64,000 nt of DNA, from NCBI GenBank assembly GCA_911728435.2, contig OU452201.1, forward strand, positions 3,286,001-3,350,000, written 5' to 3'. Under the pieces are notes generated by a model. That model worked only from the letters and a program-made list of their open reading frames with translations. It was not told the origin of the DNA and did no database searches. Positions 1-11,255 of this stretch are shown in pieces (position 1 is the stretch's first letter; each line of letters begins with the position of its first letter). The position numbers and the translations under genes are program-made. The stretch is from Apoderus coryli. Lineage: Eukaryota; Arthropoda; Insecta; Coleoptera; Attelabidae.

Positions 1-911
1 ATGAAGAAAATGTCTAGTGTCTACAACAAACCTTCAGCGTAATAAATAAATGTGACTAGCACATACATCAATAATTTTATTTCTTTTAATATCATGCTCT
101 AAAATTAAGTTTTATTTATAATTTATCTATTAATAATATCAAATTGTATTTTTGTTGGGGAATCAATATTTTATTTTATGCACATCAGATCAGCTGATTA
201 CTCTCAATGTTAAATGTTGACATATTAATACAATGTTGCCAACCAATAGTTCTCTATTTTATATAATATCAGCAATTTTCATTGAACAAATTTGATTGAC
301 AGTTATCTGAGAAATTCACCTCAAAATGTTACATACCTTTTTCCCAGATAAACAGATACTTACTTTATCTGGGTCTTAACTGCGTTGTACTATACTTAAT
401 TCCACAAAAATGGATTTAGTATTTCCATTAGACCTGCAAATTTCGTTAAATTAGTTTCTTTTCTTTTTTAGAGGAGAAATGGCTGTACATTAGCCAAAAG
501 AACTCGTAAGGAATTTGTTTGGGTTGTTAAAAGCCCAATCAAGTGGCGGAGCGGTTAAACTCGATTCTCGATTTATTAAATATCCAACGGTACTTTTCAC
601 TTACAAATTCTGTAAGGCATAAGTGATTTATATAATGCGACATCTTTTAACATTTTATAGTATTACTACAGAGAGAGTGTCTCGGTGCAATGTCCTGCAA
701 TAGAGTAGTAGAAGACAAAATAGTATTTCCTTTTATACTAAATATCAAATATTTTGATTTAACCTCAGTCTCAGTTCATTGCCTCTCCATTTACAAAACT
801 CATGCAGCATGGAGTGTTCCATTCATAGTTTATATAGGCATCAAAACCAAAATAACCTAATAAAATATTTGTTTAGATTAAAAATTTAATTAGTAAATTA
901 ATTAATAAATA
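1..911. other. Non-coding, upstream of the serine hydrolase gene
   Basis: AT-rich sequence with no supported reading frame on either strand. It must include the promoter of the hydrolase gene that starts at 912, but I see no clear TATA or initiator element that I would commit to. Positions 285-342 are a 58-bp segment repeated at 6806-6863. A short stretch near 543-556 resembles a tRNA A box but has no B box or cloverleaf. Confidence 0.6.
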
Positions 912-2095
912 ATGGATCTTCAACCAGAAGCACAGCAAGCATGTTGTACGCCACAAACTATGTCGAATAAGCTTAAAATATTGGCAATACACGGTTACCG
1001 CCAGAATGCTGATACATTTAAAGCCAAATCAGGTTCGTTTCGAAAAATAGTACATAAATGGGCCCAATTTACTTACATTACCGCTCCGCATAAAGTAATT
1101 CTCGTTGATGATAGCAATTGCCTGAACAACGTGAATCCCGATATCGGCCAAAGCAAGGATGAAGGTTGGTTTAACAATATTTCGTTACATCAAGACCGTA
1201 GAGTGACAAAAGTAGGTAATTTTTTAGAACAGTATGGTTGGTTTTTCAATAGAGACGACAAAACATTTCGAGGCATCCGCAAAGGAGGTCCGGCAATCGG
1301 TTTTGAAGAAAGTATACAATACGTTGAAGAAATATTTAAAAATGAAGGACCGTTTGATGGTATTTTAGGTTTTTCACAAGGGGCGTGTTTTGTAGGACTT
1401 TTATGTGATTTACAACAACGAGGATGTATGTAAGGGTAAATATATTACTAGTATTGCTCTAATAAACTTAATTGTATTATTTTAGTAACCGATCACATCA
1501 AGTTTAGATTTGCAATATTAAGCTCAGGTTTTAAATCTGGTAGTCTACCTCATATGAAATATTACTCAGATAAAATATCTCTCCCTTCAATGCATATTTT
1601 CGGTGAAGAAGATCAAATTATCCCAACAGGTAATGGTATAATTATTGTACTAGGTAAATTAAGCTTTACCATAAAGAGGTTATTTATTATCGCCGCTTAA
1701 TGCGATGATCACCTGTTTATTTACCAAATCTGTTTGTGTATGACACATTTTTGAACTGAATTGTTGAAATAAAAGACAAAACTCATTTACTTAAACCTTA
1801 TCAACATAAGTTCCAACTGTTCTTAATATCACGCGACTTGCTTCGGTCTGTGTACAGCGCAAGGTCTTGAACTTTAGTGTCTTTTTGCTTATCTCCTGTT
1901 GTATTTCATTTTGTTTTAGAGATGAGTGAAGTTTTAAGTAACTGCTTTGAAGAACCAATGATAGTTAGACACAAAGGTGGACACTATCTGCCTGCAAGTG
2001 CTGCTCAAAAACACGATTTTCAGAAGTTTTTTAAACTGCAGTTATTGCAAAAACAATGTGCTAGTTCTACTGAAGAAGCAACAGAATTATTATAG
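912..2095 (+). CDS. OVCA2-like serine hydrolase (FSH1 family)
   Basis: Three exons: 912-1425, 1486-1629 and 1920-2095, joined at GT-AG sites, give 277 aa. The first exon must end at the GTATGT at 1426, because reading on meets a stop at 1431. The alpha/beta-hydrolase signature is complete. The N terminus has the family segment AIHGYRQNADTF, the nucleophile serine sits in GFSQGA, an acidic residue lies in GEEDQIIP, and the histidine is in RHKGGHYLP near the C terminus. Family knowledge: OVCA2 and its fly relative are small cytosolic esterases that cleave long-chain ester substrates. The physiological substrate here is unknown. A poly(A) signal AATAAA lies at 2122-2127. The length fits insect members. 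Confidence 0.9.
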
Positions 2096-2121
2096 TTTAA
2101 TATTTTATCAAGAATACCCTA

Positions 2122-2127
2122 AATAAA
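2122..2127 (+). terminator. Poly(A) signal of the serine hydrolase gene
   Basis: AATAAA 27 nt after the stop codon. It is the first canonical signal downstream. Confidence 0.6.
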
Positions 2128-2280
2128 AGATGTCAAGAATAATGCTTTTTTTTTTACATTTTATCAGTCTTACTAATTTGCCATATAGACCAATATTTAC
2201 TAAAATTACTACAACAAAAAGATGCTGTATGAAGGTCCACTACAACCTAAGATTAAAATACTCTGCTGCAACCTGCAACC

Positions 2281-2335
2281 ATTGTCTTTATAAAGACAAT
2301 GCTACAACCAAAGATTAACATTAATCTTTGCTACA
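2281..2335. repeat. Two adjacent short palindromes
   Basis: A perfect 22-bp palindrome (CATTGTCTTT and its complement, centred on TATA) is followed within 3-4 bp by a 10-bp-arm inverted repeat (CAAAGATTAA, 2-bp spacer, TTAATCTTTG). Both are bracketed by CTACAACC repeats. A near-identical copy of the 22-mer occurs at 26639-26660. Confidence 0.6.
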
Positions 2336-2339
2336 ACCA

Positions 2340-4279
2340 TATTATCTTGTCTTGTCCGGAATCTTATAATGATCTCATACCGATTTCTATTTTACCGGCT
2401 TTGTCAAAGGTTTTTGAGCGTATAGTCAGCAAGCAGGTGAGGGGCTATCTGGATGAATTGTCTATTCTGTCTGTTGTCCACAGCACTACCACAGCATTGC
2501 TAAGAGTGGTCGACGACAGAGCAAGTGCAATGGATAAATCGCAACTTGAAATGCTTGCTTTATTGGATCAAAGCAAGGCTTTTGATCTGGTCAACTTCAA
2601 GCTGCTAATTAGCAAGCTAAAATATCTTGGTTTTGATGATGCCTCGCTGGATTGGTTTCGAGGTTATCTGACAAATAGGAGACAGAGTTAAGCTTGGTCT
2701 GACGAACTATTCGGGGTTTGCCGTAACGAAAAGCCGAGTCCCCCAGGGTAGCATTTTGTTCCTGATTTTTACATTCGATGTGACGTCGGTCGTGAACTGC
2801 TCGAGACTGCATATGTTTGCGGATGATATACAGTTTTATATGCCTTTTACTTTATTGCATGCAGAGTATGCTGTGAATAGGTTGAATTCGGATCTGCGAA
2901 GCTTCTCTGAGTGGTGCAACGACAATGGCCTGCGAATAAACCCTAAGAAATCGATAGCGATAGGCAAAGAAATTTTGTCTTGCAGAATTTTAATCTTGCT
3001 ATAAATAACGAAAATATCGCATGGGTAGAGAAGTCGCGAAATCTTTGTTTGATTATAGATAATAATTTAAAGTTTAGCGATCATTGTAATGTCGTCTATC
3101 GGAATTCTTTCGTTAAGCTTAAGTGCCTTTATCATTTGAAAAATTTACTTGATGAGTCTACGAAATTGAGGCTGATCAAGGCGCTTATTTATCCAAATAT
3201 AGATTATTGCTCGCAGGTCTACTATCATTTTTTGATGCAGTACAATAAAAACAAAATACATAGGGTGCAGAATGCTTGTGTTAGGATTATTTGTGACGTA
3301 CCATACAGACACCATATTACTCCATTTTTGGAACGGTTGCACGAACCTAAGATACATTTCCGTTTAGAATATATGTTCCTAATTTTACTTCATAAAATTT
3401 ATAATAGTCATACACCTTTATATTTGTATAATTTGTTAAGTAGGTCAGCTGTACACAGTGTTAATGTTCGTACAGATTCATTTAACATACCTCAACATGC
3501 CACTGTTAAATTCGAGGGATCTTTTTCATATGTAGCACCCTCACTGTTAAATAGAGTGCAGGACCAACTTGATGTACCGTTAGCAGCTTTTAAGCGACAT
3601 TTAAGATTGTTGTTTTTTAATCATGCTTAGTTGATTGTGTTATAGTTGCGTAGAAATAATAATAAATTAAGTAACACTTTTTTTTCTTCATAGTTGTTAA
3701 GGTAGAGTGGAGGAATGGCAATTTAGTTGTCAGGGTATTGTTGTATTGTAATTCTAATTAATTAAGTAACGCTTTTTTTTTTCATAATTTTCTGAAGTAA
3801 TCCATTTATCGAGGAGTGAATGATAATGTTGAATAAAACTGCGTCTACTCCACAAAAAGATCTTTATATACACGTTACAATTCGTGCAGGCTGCCAGACA
3901 TGTTTCGGACTATATGTCCATCATCAGTGGCTAAGAACCTTGTACAATGTCTTTACATGTAGGAATTATACTTCATATGGACTTAATATTATACTTCATA
4001 TGGACTTAATATTAAGTCCATATGAAGTATAATTCCTACATGTAAAGACATTGTACAAGGTTCTTAGCCACTGATGATGGACATATAGTCCGAAACATGT
4101 CTGGCAGCCTGCACGAATTGTAACGTGTATATAAAGATCTTTTTGTGGAGTAGACGCAGTTTTATTCAACATTTTTCATAATTGTTAAGTTAGAGTGGAA
4201 GAATGGCATTTGCCAAATCTCTGTCTTTTTGTGCAAATGTAATAACTTATATTTCACAATAAATCATTTATTTATTTAT
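2340..4279 (+). pseudogene. Decayed non-LTR retrotransposon (reverse transcriptase, 5' truncated)
   Basis: Reading frames at 2340-2691, 2690-2995 and 2985-3630 together form a reverse transcriptase of the non-LTR type broken by at least two frameshifts. Visible are the finger motif PISILPALSKVFERI, the region-A motif LLDQSKAFDLV, the catalytic box MFADDIQFY and the C-terminal thumb and tail ending at 3630. No endonuclease domain is present, so the copy is 5' truncated. The 3' untranslated part contains two imperfect copies of a TAACRCTTTTTT...GTTAAG...AGAATGGCA block. The second copy is split by a foldback insertion (3790-4171). The probable 3' end is AATAAATCATTTATTTATTT at 4258-4279. It resembles Jockey/CR1-like elements; the clade was not determined. 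Confidence 0.85.
3790..4171. mobile_element. Foldback element, hammerhead-like family, copy 1
   Basis: A near-perfect inverted repeat: the left arm starts at 3825 and the right arm runs 4011-4173. The left arm has one extra tandem copy of a 23-bp unit (3968-3990 and 3991-4013). Flanking direct repeats TTTTTCATAATT (3778-3789 and 4172-4183) look like a 12-bp target duplication. It is inserted in the 3' region of the decayed LINE. Each arm carries the motif CTGATGATGG...CCGAAACATGTC (plus strand 4071-4101, minus strand 3897-3927). Its left end, CTGAAGTAATCCAT, matches the terminus of the copy at 18969-19394 in reverse orientation. It has no coding capacity. Confidence 0.8.
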
Positions 4280-4747
4280 ATCGCTTCAAAACGGAGTAGA
4301 AGTCTGACAACGCTGCGCTAAGTGCTAATTCAGTCGGCCGTGGTGTTAACTTCTCTGGATTTTTGTTCTTATTCTCAATCAGTCAATAAATAATCACAGC
4401 TTTCTTAAAGGCTGTGAAATAATACTCCTAATCATGACAGCGGCAACACTGATTGAAGTGTGTATATATCTTGGAAAGTAACCTAATCTTTTGGGGTTAA
4501 TTTTTAATTTAATACATAAACAAACTCTGCTATCGAAAAACATACCATCAAACTTTTAAATTAATATTATAAATAAATATAGCTTATGTAAACTATGATA
4601 AATTTTATCACTTGTGTTTTATTTGAACATTTTTTGTTCCAATTTAACAATAACAATGAAATCCAATTTTAAACAAATCCGTTACGCACTTTAATTGTTA
4701 TAGTTTTCCAGAAACTAATTAATAAAACTCAACTAGCACAAACAATA
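4280..4747. other. Intergenic, promoter side of the ZIP gene
   Basis: AT-rich, with no open frame or repeat that I could pair. It must hold the ZIP promoter. Confidence 0.5.
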
Positions 4748-6048
4748 ATGGATATAGTTCTGTCAAAGATAATTTCACTATTCTTGATCGGAATAGGTTC
4801 CATGTTTTCTGGTCTCCTACCGGCATATTTCACGCTAAGACAAGACTTTGTTAAACCACTTTTTCTATCATCGTTACTATGTTTTGGAGGTGGAGTACTG
4901 TTATCAACATCAATTGTTCATATTCTACCCGAATTACGTGAAAATACTCAGAACGATTATGTGGAAATTGTGTTTTGTTCTGGATTTTTCTTAATATATT
5001 TATTAGATGAATTAGTGCATTACTTTTATGGTGAATTTCATCATAACGACGTTATCCATCACCAGCACCCGAGAAGACATTCTACAACTACTAATAATAC
5101 CAATTATGGGTCAATAGGCTCAGAAAATCAACGATTACTAGGGAACAAGAGGTCAAACAGTGATAGTGTATTGATTAATATTGATCATAATAATGCTACC
5201 GCATCCCAATTATGCCATGTAGGGCACCAAGAACCGTGTCACTCTTCAACAGTGGTGTCTACGACGAATATTGGTTTGTTGTTTGCGTTGTCAGTCCATT
5301 CATTGTTGGAAGGCCTTGTTATTGGTTTAGAACAAGTTTCGTCTAAGGTAAGAAACAAATACATTTAGGAAATTAGTTAAATTGTTGTAAATTTACGTAA
5401 TTTGTAAATAAAGTCGATATACTTAAATATTTTACAACAATAAAAATTATCTTGAACATCTTTCAGGTTTTTCTTCTACTTGGAGCCGTACTGTCTCACA
5501 AACTTGTCGTTGGCTTTTGCCTCGGCGTAGAACTATCAGCAAATAACTCATACACAACATTTTGTCGACATTTCCTGTATATTTTTATATTCACAATAGG
5601 TTCAGTTGCTGGAATATTTGCAGGACTATTTATTCCTAATGCTTCACAATACCAGTATACCAGCCTCACGATACCATTTTTGCAGGTAAAACTCATGTCT
5701 GTCTAAAATCTATTCAATGATTCATTGTCTTATTCATAGGCTTTAGCTGGAGGCACGTTGCTGTATGTGACAGTAAGTGAAATAATTCCCAGAGAAAGGG
5801 CTAGATGGCATCAACAGCGCAACCAAAGATCAGCAGGAATTATACAGCTGGTTTCTGTTATCACTGGATTTGTTGTTATGACAGTCGTTAGTAAATATTT
5901 AGGTAATGTTTTCATAAAAAAATTTGTATCCTACATACCCTCACACTTGTACTTGACATAAACAGACCATGAATTTATAGGTTTGTTACAACACACAAAT
6001 CTACTAACCTCTGATATGAATTATTTTTATTTTGCAGATTACGATTAA
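4748..6048 (+). CDS. ZIP family zinc transporter (SLC39A1/2/3-like)
   Basis: Four exons: 4748-5347, 5467-5685, 5740-5902 and 6038-6048. The phases are consistent and the product is 330 aa, ending in a tiny last exon (Asp-Tyr-Asp-stop). The N-terminal part has three hydrophobic helices (about residues 1-25, 35-60 and 70-95). A variable cytosolic loop rich in histidine follows (HHNDVIHHQHPRRH, about 98-111). Helix IV carries the ZIP signature HSLLEGLVIGLE and helix V carries LSHKLVVGFCLGVEL, whose His and Glu line the metal path in the family. Three further helices complete the eight-TM fold. Family role: import of Zn2+ (or Fe2+) into the cytosol at the plasma membrane or an organelle. It converges on RSL24D1, with only 82 bp between stop codons. 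Confidence 0.9.
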
Positions 6049-6092
6049 AAAAACGATCAAGATGATTATTCATTAAATAATTGCATGTATTA

Positions 6093-6098
6093 TTTATT
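6093..6098 (-). terminator. Poly(A) signal of RSL24D1
   Basis: AATAAA on the minus strand, 33 nt beyond the RSL24D1 stop. It lies between the two convergent genes, so their 3' ends probably overlap. Confidence 0.45.
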
Positions 6099-6130
6099 TT
6101 TTATTAAAATTTACAACTTACATTAATAAT

Positions 6131-6707
6131 TTATAATGTCACTTCTCCCCCGTACTCAACAACTCCTTCCATTTCTTCATCACTCGATTTGATATCGTCC
6201 ATTTCATCTTCCTTCTTTTCCTTAGATGTACTTGCATTTGGTGCTCTAATCAATGCCAAGTCTCGTTGTACTTCCTTTATGTCCCGCTCCGTTTCCAATT
6301 CAATACCTTTCCTTAGTCTTTGCTTTATATACGCACTTTGACGTTTGTTTTTAATGTGCTCCACTTTTTTCATTGCTTCAACTGCTTTTGTAAAGGTTTC
6401 TCGATTGTATTTCAATGGGATGTTTCGTCGTTTCTCAAATTCGAATGCTGGATCAATTGACAGCTCTTTACCCGCTGTTTTGCGGTATGCCTTTGTCCAT
6501 TTAACTTTGCGAGGATTTTTCTTTTTCTTGAATGCTGCATGGCATTTTGACCTGCAGAACTTGAATATCTAGAACGAATAAATCTAAGATATTTTCAACT
6601 ATGAATGTGGTCTAATTAGAACTTACCTTACAATCATTTCGTACAAATTCTATGCCGTGTCCCGGAAAAATCCGGGAGGAACAAAAGTAGCAAGTTGCTA
6701 TACGCAT
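6131..6707 (-). CDS. RSL24D1: Ribosome biogenesis protein RLP24 / RSL24D1
   Basis: Two exons: 6707-6627 (27 codons) and 6568-6131, 172 aa. The N terminus [18 protein letters not shown] followed by FKFCRSKC is the L24e-type zinc-binding C-X2-C...C-X3-C domain. The basic stretch [15 protein letters not shown] then matches the family. The C terminus is acidic ([16 protein letters not shown]). The start at 6707 is the family-typical methionine. Family role: a nuclear and nucleolar placeholder for ribosomal protein L24 on pre-60S particles, exchanged late in the cytoplasm (AAA-ATPase Drg1 in yeast). The canonical L24 protein is shorter and lacks this acidic tail, so the assignment to the biogenesis paralogue is secure. 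Confidence 0.93.
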
Positions 6708-7299
6708 TTTGTATTAATATGAAAATAAAAGAATTTTTATTGGTTAAAATGTTTTTCTTCTTCTTTGCTATTAGAATTAGACAATAACCTTAAAAGTTGA
6801 ATATCAACAAATTTGATTGACAGTTATCTGAGAAATTCACCTCAAAATGTTACATACCTTTTTAGTGTTTTTTAGAAAAAATGCAAGTGCAAGTACACTA
6901 TTGTAATCTATTTCAGTTAATTAAACAATTATCGTCAGCAAAACAAATTTGATTTAACAACTTCTACTAATACAACCAACTGATGACTCATTCGATTTGA
7001 ATATACTTATGAAAATATAATAGTGAACGAAAATTTTTCCGTAATTAATAAGTCTGAATAATACCCTCACTCCTCACATCATAGATAAACCAACATATCG
7101 ATGCTCACATCATTCTACTTGAATTGAAATTTAAAGGGAATCACCATATAAAAAGAAGAATTATGTAAGGTTATGACAATGTAGTTGAAATTTGAACTTT
7201 GTTTTTAAATTTAATTTGAATAAAAGTGTAATCAGTGAATATTTTAAAAAGTTAGAAATAAATAATAAAAGACTGATTTTTCCCTCTACAATTTCTAGT
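6708..7299. promoter_or_regulatory. Shared upstream region of RSL24D1 and dolichol kinase
   Basis: A 592-bp divergent intergenic region between RSL24D1 (minus) and dolichol kinase (plus), so it probably contains both promoters. It includes the second copy of the 58-bp repeat (6806-6863). No core promoter element is convincing by eye. Confidence 0.4.
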
Positions 7300-9197
7300 A
7301 TGTCTTTTGCAACGAAAAATGTACTATGGCCTAGGTAAGTCATTCAAAGGATTTAAACAATACCTTTATAACTGTATAGATACATTGACTAATGATTTTA
7401 GACCAAATGCTTCGAATGGAATATGGTTAATGTTTCTACTACCATCTTCAATACTCCTATCTTCACTGAAACATGGCATTGTTCTAAGTCAAACGTACAA
7501 ACTCGTCACAATTACCTCTATAGGATTACTACTACTTGCATTTAGTACTTCTCTTAAAATTACTCATAATAAACATTTAACATTTTTTAATACAGCGTCA
7601 GTAATAGTTGGGTGTCTGGAAACGTTTTTATTTTATACATTTTCAACTGAACAAGGTAATTAGGTAGTAATATTCAGTAATAGCTATTCCAGAAGTTGGC
7701 TTATAATTTTTAAATCTTTTTAGGTGACTGGTTTTTTGCAGTTATCAGTACAATGTTTGTTCTATCTTTCCAAAGACTGTTCATATTTCTTTTACAAACG
7801 TTCAGAGATAATTTAACATTAGGAGAAGCTGGTTTAGTAGCCCAAGCCATTATAATGGTGTTGTATTCGACGTTCCTAAACGTCTTTGAAAAAGAATTTA
7901 CATCAAATATGAAAATATCGACTCTTATTTTACAGGTAAGAATATCTAATAAATAAAATAATAATGTAATATAATACCTACCTATTATATTTTTAGATGG
8001 GTTTGTTAGGTGTTGTCAGTGTCTCGTGGATTTCATATAAATTTAAAATATTCACGCCAAAAACATTTTATCTAACCGCTGTTTTTGTTGTATTTGGATT
8101 AACAATACTCCCATTGCATATATCCATGAAACAGAGTCCTGTGTTATGGATTTTAGAGCAAATTGTGTACGATATTGCGACCGTAAGTAAATTACTACTT
8201 AATGCATACAAATATCTTTTGAATTTCTGGTTTTAGTTGAAGCTGTTTATTTATTGGAGTTTCTGTAGTGGTATAGCTGTGTTAGCCGTAAGTAATCAAA
8301 TATTCTATGCTCAAAAAGCTTCAACAGGCCGACGGAAAATTTTCCATATTTTAGCTGTTGTAGTGTTCTTGCCTGGTCTTTTGAACCGATGTTCCATGCT
8401 GTATTTGTCTACAGGAGTCGTCTTGGGGATATTTTGCGCTTTGGAGGTTAGTGTTATTCAGAAAGACGAAAACATCTTTTGTGTTTCACATTTAGAATGT
8501 TTCTTAAAATTAGTGTTTGTGCTTGTGTTTATTATTTTTAACTTATTTTTTCAGGTCTTGCGAATATTACGAATGCCACCGTTAGGTCGGCAACTTCAAG
8601 ACGGTTACATAGTGTTTAGCGACGAGAAAGATACAGGAATCTTAGCATTAACCCCTATATACCTATTAGTTGGATGTTCTATACCGCTATGGATACATCC
8701 GGCACCGTGTGACGTCACCGATTCAGGAATGTTTAATTTACTATCATTGTTAAGTGGTATATTGACTATAGGAGTGGGAGATACAGCTGCAAGTGTTGTT
8801 GGATCAAAATTTGGACGTATAAAGTGGCCAGGTAAGATTGTGGGCATCTGTATCAGCATGGCGTAGTCTATTAACGTCACTTGTCATGCAATTGTTAGAT
8901 TTCGAATGTGTTTGTTATGTTTTAGGCTCTCAGAAAACATTTGAAGGTACTATTGCTTGTATTTTAAGCCAACTGGGGTTCGTTTATTTGCTTGTGTATC
9001 TAGGTAAGTTTACAACAGTTTGAATTGTTTCATTAATTACAGAAACAATTGATATTTCAGGTGCAATACCGTACTTAACACGCAGTGAAGTTATAAAATT
9101 TTGTATTGCAGTTCTAGTCACTTCAATTGTAGAAGCCAATACGACGCAAATTGATAATTTAGTTCTGCCATTTTTGATGTATTTAATAACAATTTAG
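7300..9197 (+). CDS. DOLK: Dolichol kinase
   Basis: Eight exons: 7300-7334, 7402-7655, 7724-7935, 7997-8182, 8237-8446, 8555-8831, 8926-9003 and 9061-9197. All phases fit and the product is 462 aa. It is very hydrophobic with many membrane helices. The C-terminal half carries the CTP-binding region VGDTAASVVGSKFG, then KWPG (exon 6) and KTFEGT (exon 7), and it ends with EANTTQIDNLVLP, as in human DOLK. Family role: the ER-membrane, CTP-dependent phosphorylation of dolichol to dolichyl phosphate, the lipid carrier for N-glycosylation. I chose the ATG at 7300 with a 67-nt first intron (GTAAGT...CTAAT...TTTTAG). The alternative is to read through that intron in another frame from an ATG at 7319. 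Poly(A) signal AATAAA at 9202-9207. Confidence 0.92.
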
Positions 9198-9201
9198 CGT
9201 T

Positions 9202-9207
9202 AATAAA
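9202..9207 (+). terminator. Poly(A) signal of dolichol kinase
   Basis: AATAAA begins 5 nt after the stop codon. A second signal, in GACAATAAAG, lies near 9690. Confidence 0.5.
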
Positions 9208-9907
9208 ATCATTTGTTTTGTTAACTTTATGTTTTTTTCCTTCGTCCTGTTCAAGGAATTTGACAAAACAATGTACCTAAGTATACGTAGATTTATTTTA
9301 GGAATAATCGTAATATTTGCCAAACGTCTTAGCAAAATTTCTGGATTTTCATTTGTTGAAATAACTCTATTGTTCATCCAAATCATAATACCAATAACTC
9401 TTCGTTGCTCTCTATAAACTTCAAATGATCCATAATTTGGTAACCTTCTATGTATGATGTAGGTATTTATGCAATATATATTTGTGAAGTCACTGTTTCT
9501 TGCACCCCTTCTTTGAAGGCTGTAGAGAGGTAAGACGCCTAAGGTGGTTGTATAAACAAACAAATATTATATAATAATAAAATAAATAATTAGAATGCTC
9601 GTGTTCTTAAGATATTTTCCAGTATTAGAATTTTTACTTATTTCTCGTTTCTGCTTAGATTTATTATTATTGGGTTGTACCTGTTAGACAATAAAGTATT
9701 TAGATATTTAATGTAATTTTTTATTTCTTAAATTCCTTTATTCCATTTTTTTATTTGAATGTTACCAAATGGTAAAATTTAATTTTAAATATACCTATAA
9801 CAGTAATATTACATTTAATCAAAGCCGGTGCTGTTGAAAAATAAGATATTTGTGATCATGCGTATTATGGACAGCTTTACACTTTTGGTTACATTTTTGT
9901 ACTACGG
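9208..9907. other. Intergenic, no gene recognised
   Basis: Contains one open minus-strand frame (9563-9183). I could not relate it to any family; its 3' half is AT-driven and overlaps the end of dolichol kinase. No other structure seen. Confidence 0.4.
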
Positions 9908-9922
9908 GATTATCATTCTAGA

Positions 9923-9959
<37 letters not shown>

Positions 9960-9973
9960 ATAAGATTTCTGTG
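9908..9973. repeat. (TA)n microsatellite inside a shared repeat terminus
   Basis: GATTATCATTCTAGAG, a run of TA dinucleotides, then AATATAAGATTTCTGTG. The same arrangement occurs in reverse complement at 28409-28452 with a shorter TA run. The two are therefore copies of a dispersed repeat, not a simple microsatellite. Confidence 0.7.
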
Positions 9974-10059
9974 ATCGTAATAAAGAATAAGTAAGCTAGT
10001 TAGCATAGCTTTCTTATTCTATGGTTCTACTCCCCGGTTTTCAAGAATAGCTCATAATG

Positions 10060-11255
10060 GGGTCACATATTTTTTGAAATTTATTTATTCACGGACAAAG
10101 TCCATTATTACAGCATACATAAAACATGTAATAATCAATAACTATAAAATTATAATTTATTTAATTTAATGAAACAATTTTCAAAATTATGCTCGTGCCG
10201 TTCGCACGACGCATGCAAGGACGCGAAAGACAATAAAAAATAAGAGTCATCGGCAAAGCACGTCCACAAGTCCACACTTCAAGCACAAGCACAGCTAACA
10301 CCTAATATACACGCATGGTACGTGCAGGGTTTTCGGTTAGAAAACAAAATTCTACCATTGTCTTTAAAAGACTAACGAAAGAACTTGCGCTGATCTCGAT
10401 GGAGACAAGATCGCACATTTTATTTTTAAACCATCGTGACCGTGTGGAATGGAAGTTTTGCCTGGTGAAGCTCATCGTCAGAACATGTGGTTAACGCGTA
10501 ACCATCATTGCATACCATGGGATGATGGACCCACTAAAGACTTAATTATGTATGTGTGCATTATTAAATGAATATTATTTGTATTAACATTTTGTAAAGT
10601 CTCTTAATAAATATTTTTAAAAATGTTTGTTGTGCATTAATTTCAAAGAAAGATTAATCTGTATTTCAAAGCGTTAAAAAACTTGTCTTTTTCTGCTAGA
10701 AAACATCAGACCATAAAAATAAAATATGTGCTGGTAACTTAACAAGTTCTCCTTATGATTTATTACTTATTTGGAATAAATTATCTTCCTGACTGAGGAT
10801 CTATATTTTAGGGCTGAATGATCAATTAAATATTCATACAAAAGTGGTCTTCTAGTTTGGTAGAAGTTAACGCAAAAGCATTTAGAAATATTTCACGATA
10901 TACCATGCATCTCACACCAATGCACAAATCTTACATCATCTTGCAGAAGATAACAATACAAACAAGTTAAACAATAACGGCCCCAGGGGACACGCGATGA
11001 AGCCAAAATAGGAAGACAAAAGAATTCATTCAAACGAACTATCAGAGTTCTACCAATAAGGTAGCTCTCCAACCATGTGTTGTCACGCCAAGCCGCTTTG
11101 ACTTATGAATGAGGAGCCGGTGATTCACCCAGTCGAAAGCGTTGCAAAAATCGGTGTAGATTGCATGCAGCTTGTACCCGCCCTCCAAGGCTCGTGACAA
11201 ATAATTTGTATATTCAAGAAGGTTAAGCTCAGTAGATCGACCGGACTGGAAGCCG
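10060..11255 (-). pseudogene. Degenerate non-LTR retrotransposon fragment
   Basis: The reverse complement of 11255-11060 reads FGFQSGRSTELNLLEYT, then AIYTDFCNAFDWVNHRLL, the reverse-transcriptase region-A motif with a Cys in place of the usual Ser or Lys. Downstream the frame breaks repeatedly. The left part, with ATTTATTTATTCACGGACAAAGTCCATTA at 10081-10110, looks like the 3' terminus. No intact frame remains, so this is an old copy. Confidence 0.65.

Noticed and set aside
543..580. tRNA-Ser-like A box (TGGCGGAGCGGTTAA)
   Set aside because: No B box (GGTTCGAATCC-like), anticodon stem or acceptor pairing follows. A chance match or very old fragment.
7319..7663. Dolichol kinase starting at an internal ATG without the first intron
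   Set aside because: The 7335-7401 segment has a strong donor, branch-like CTAAT and acceptor, and its translation adds no conserved residues. The spliced model was preferred, but both were kept in the evidence.
9183..9563. 126-codon minus-strand frame with RRGARNSDFTNIYCINTYII
   Set aside because: I considered a transposase fragment, but no motif order fits a known family. The 3' half is AT-driven and runs into the end of the dolichol kinase gene.
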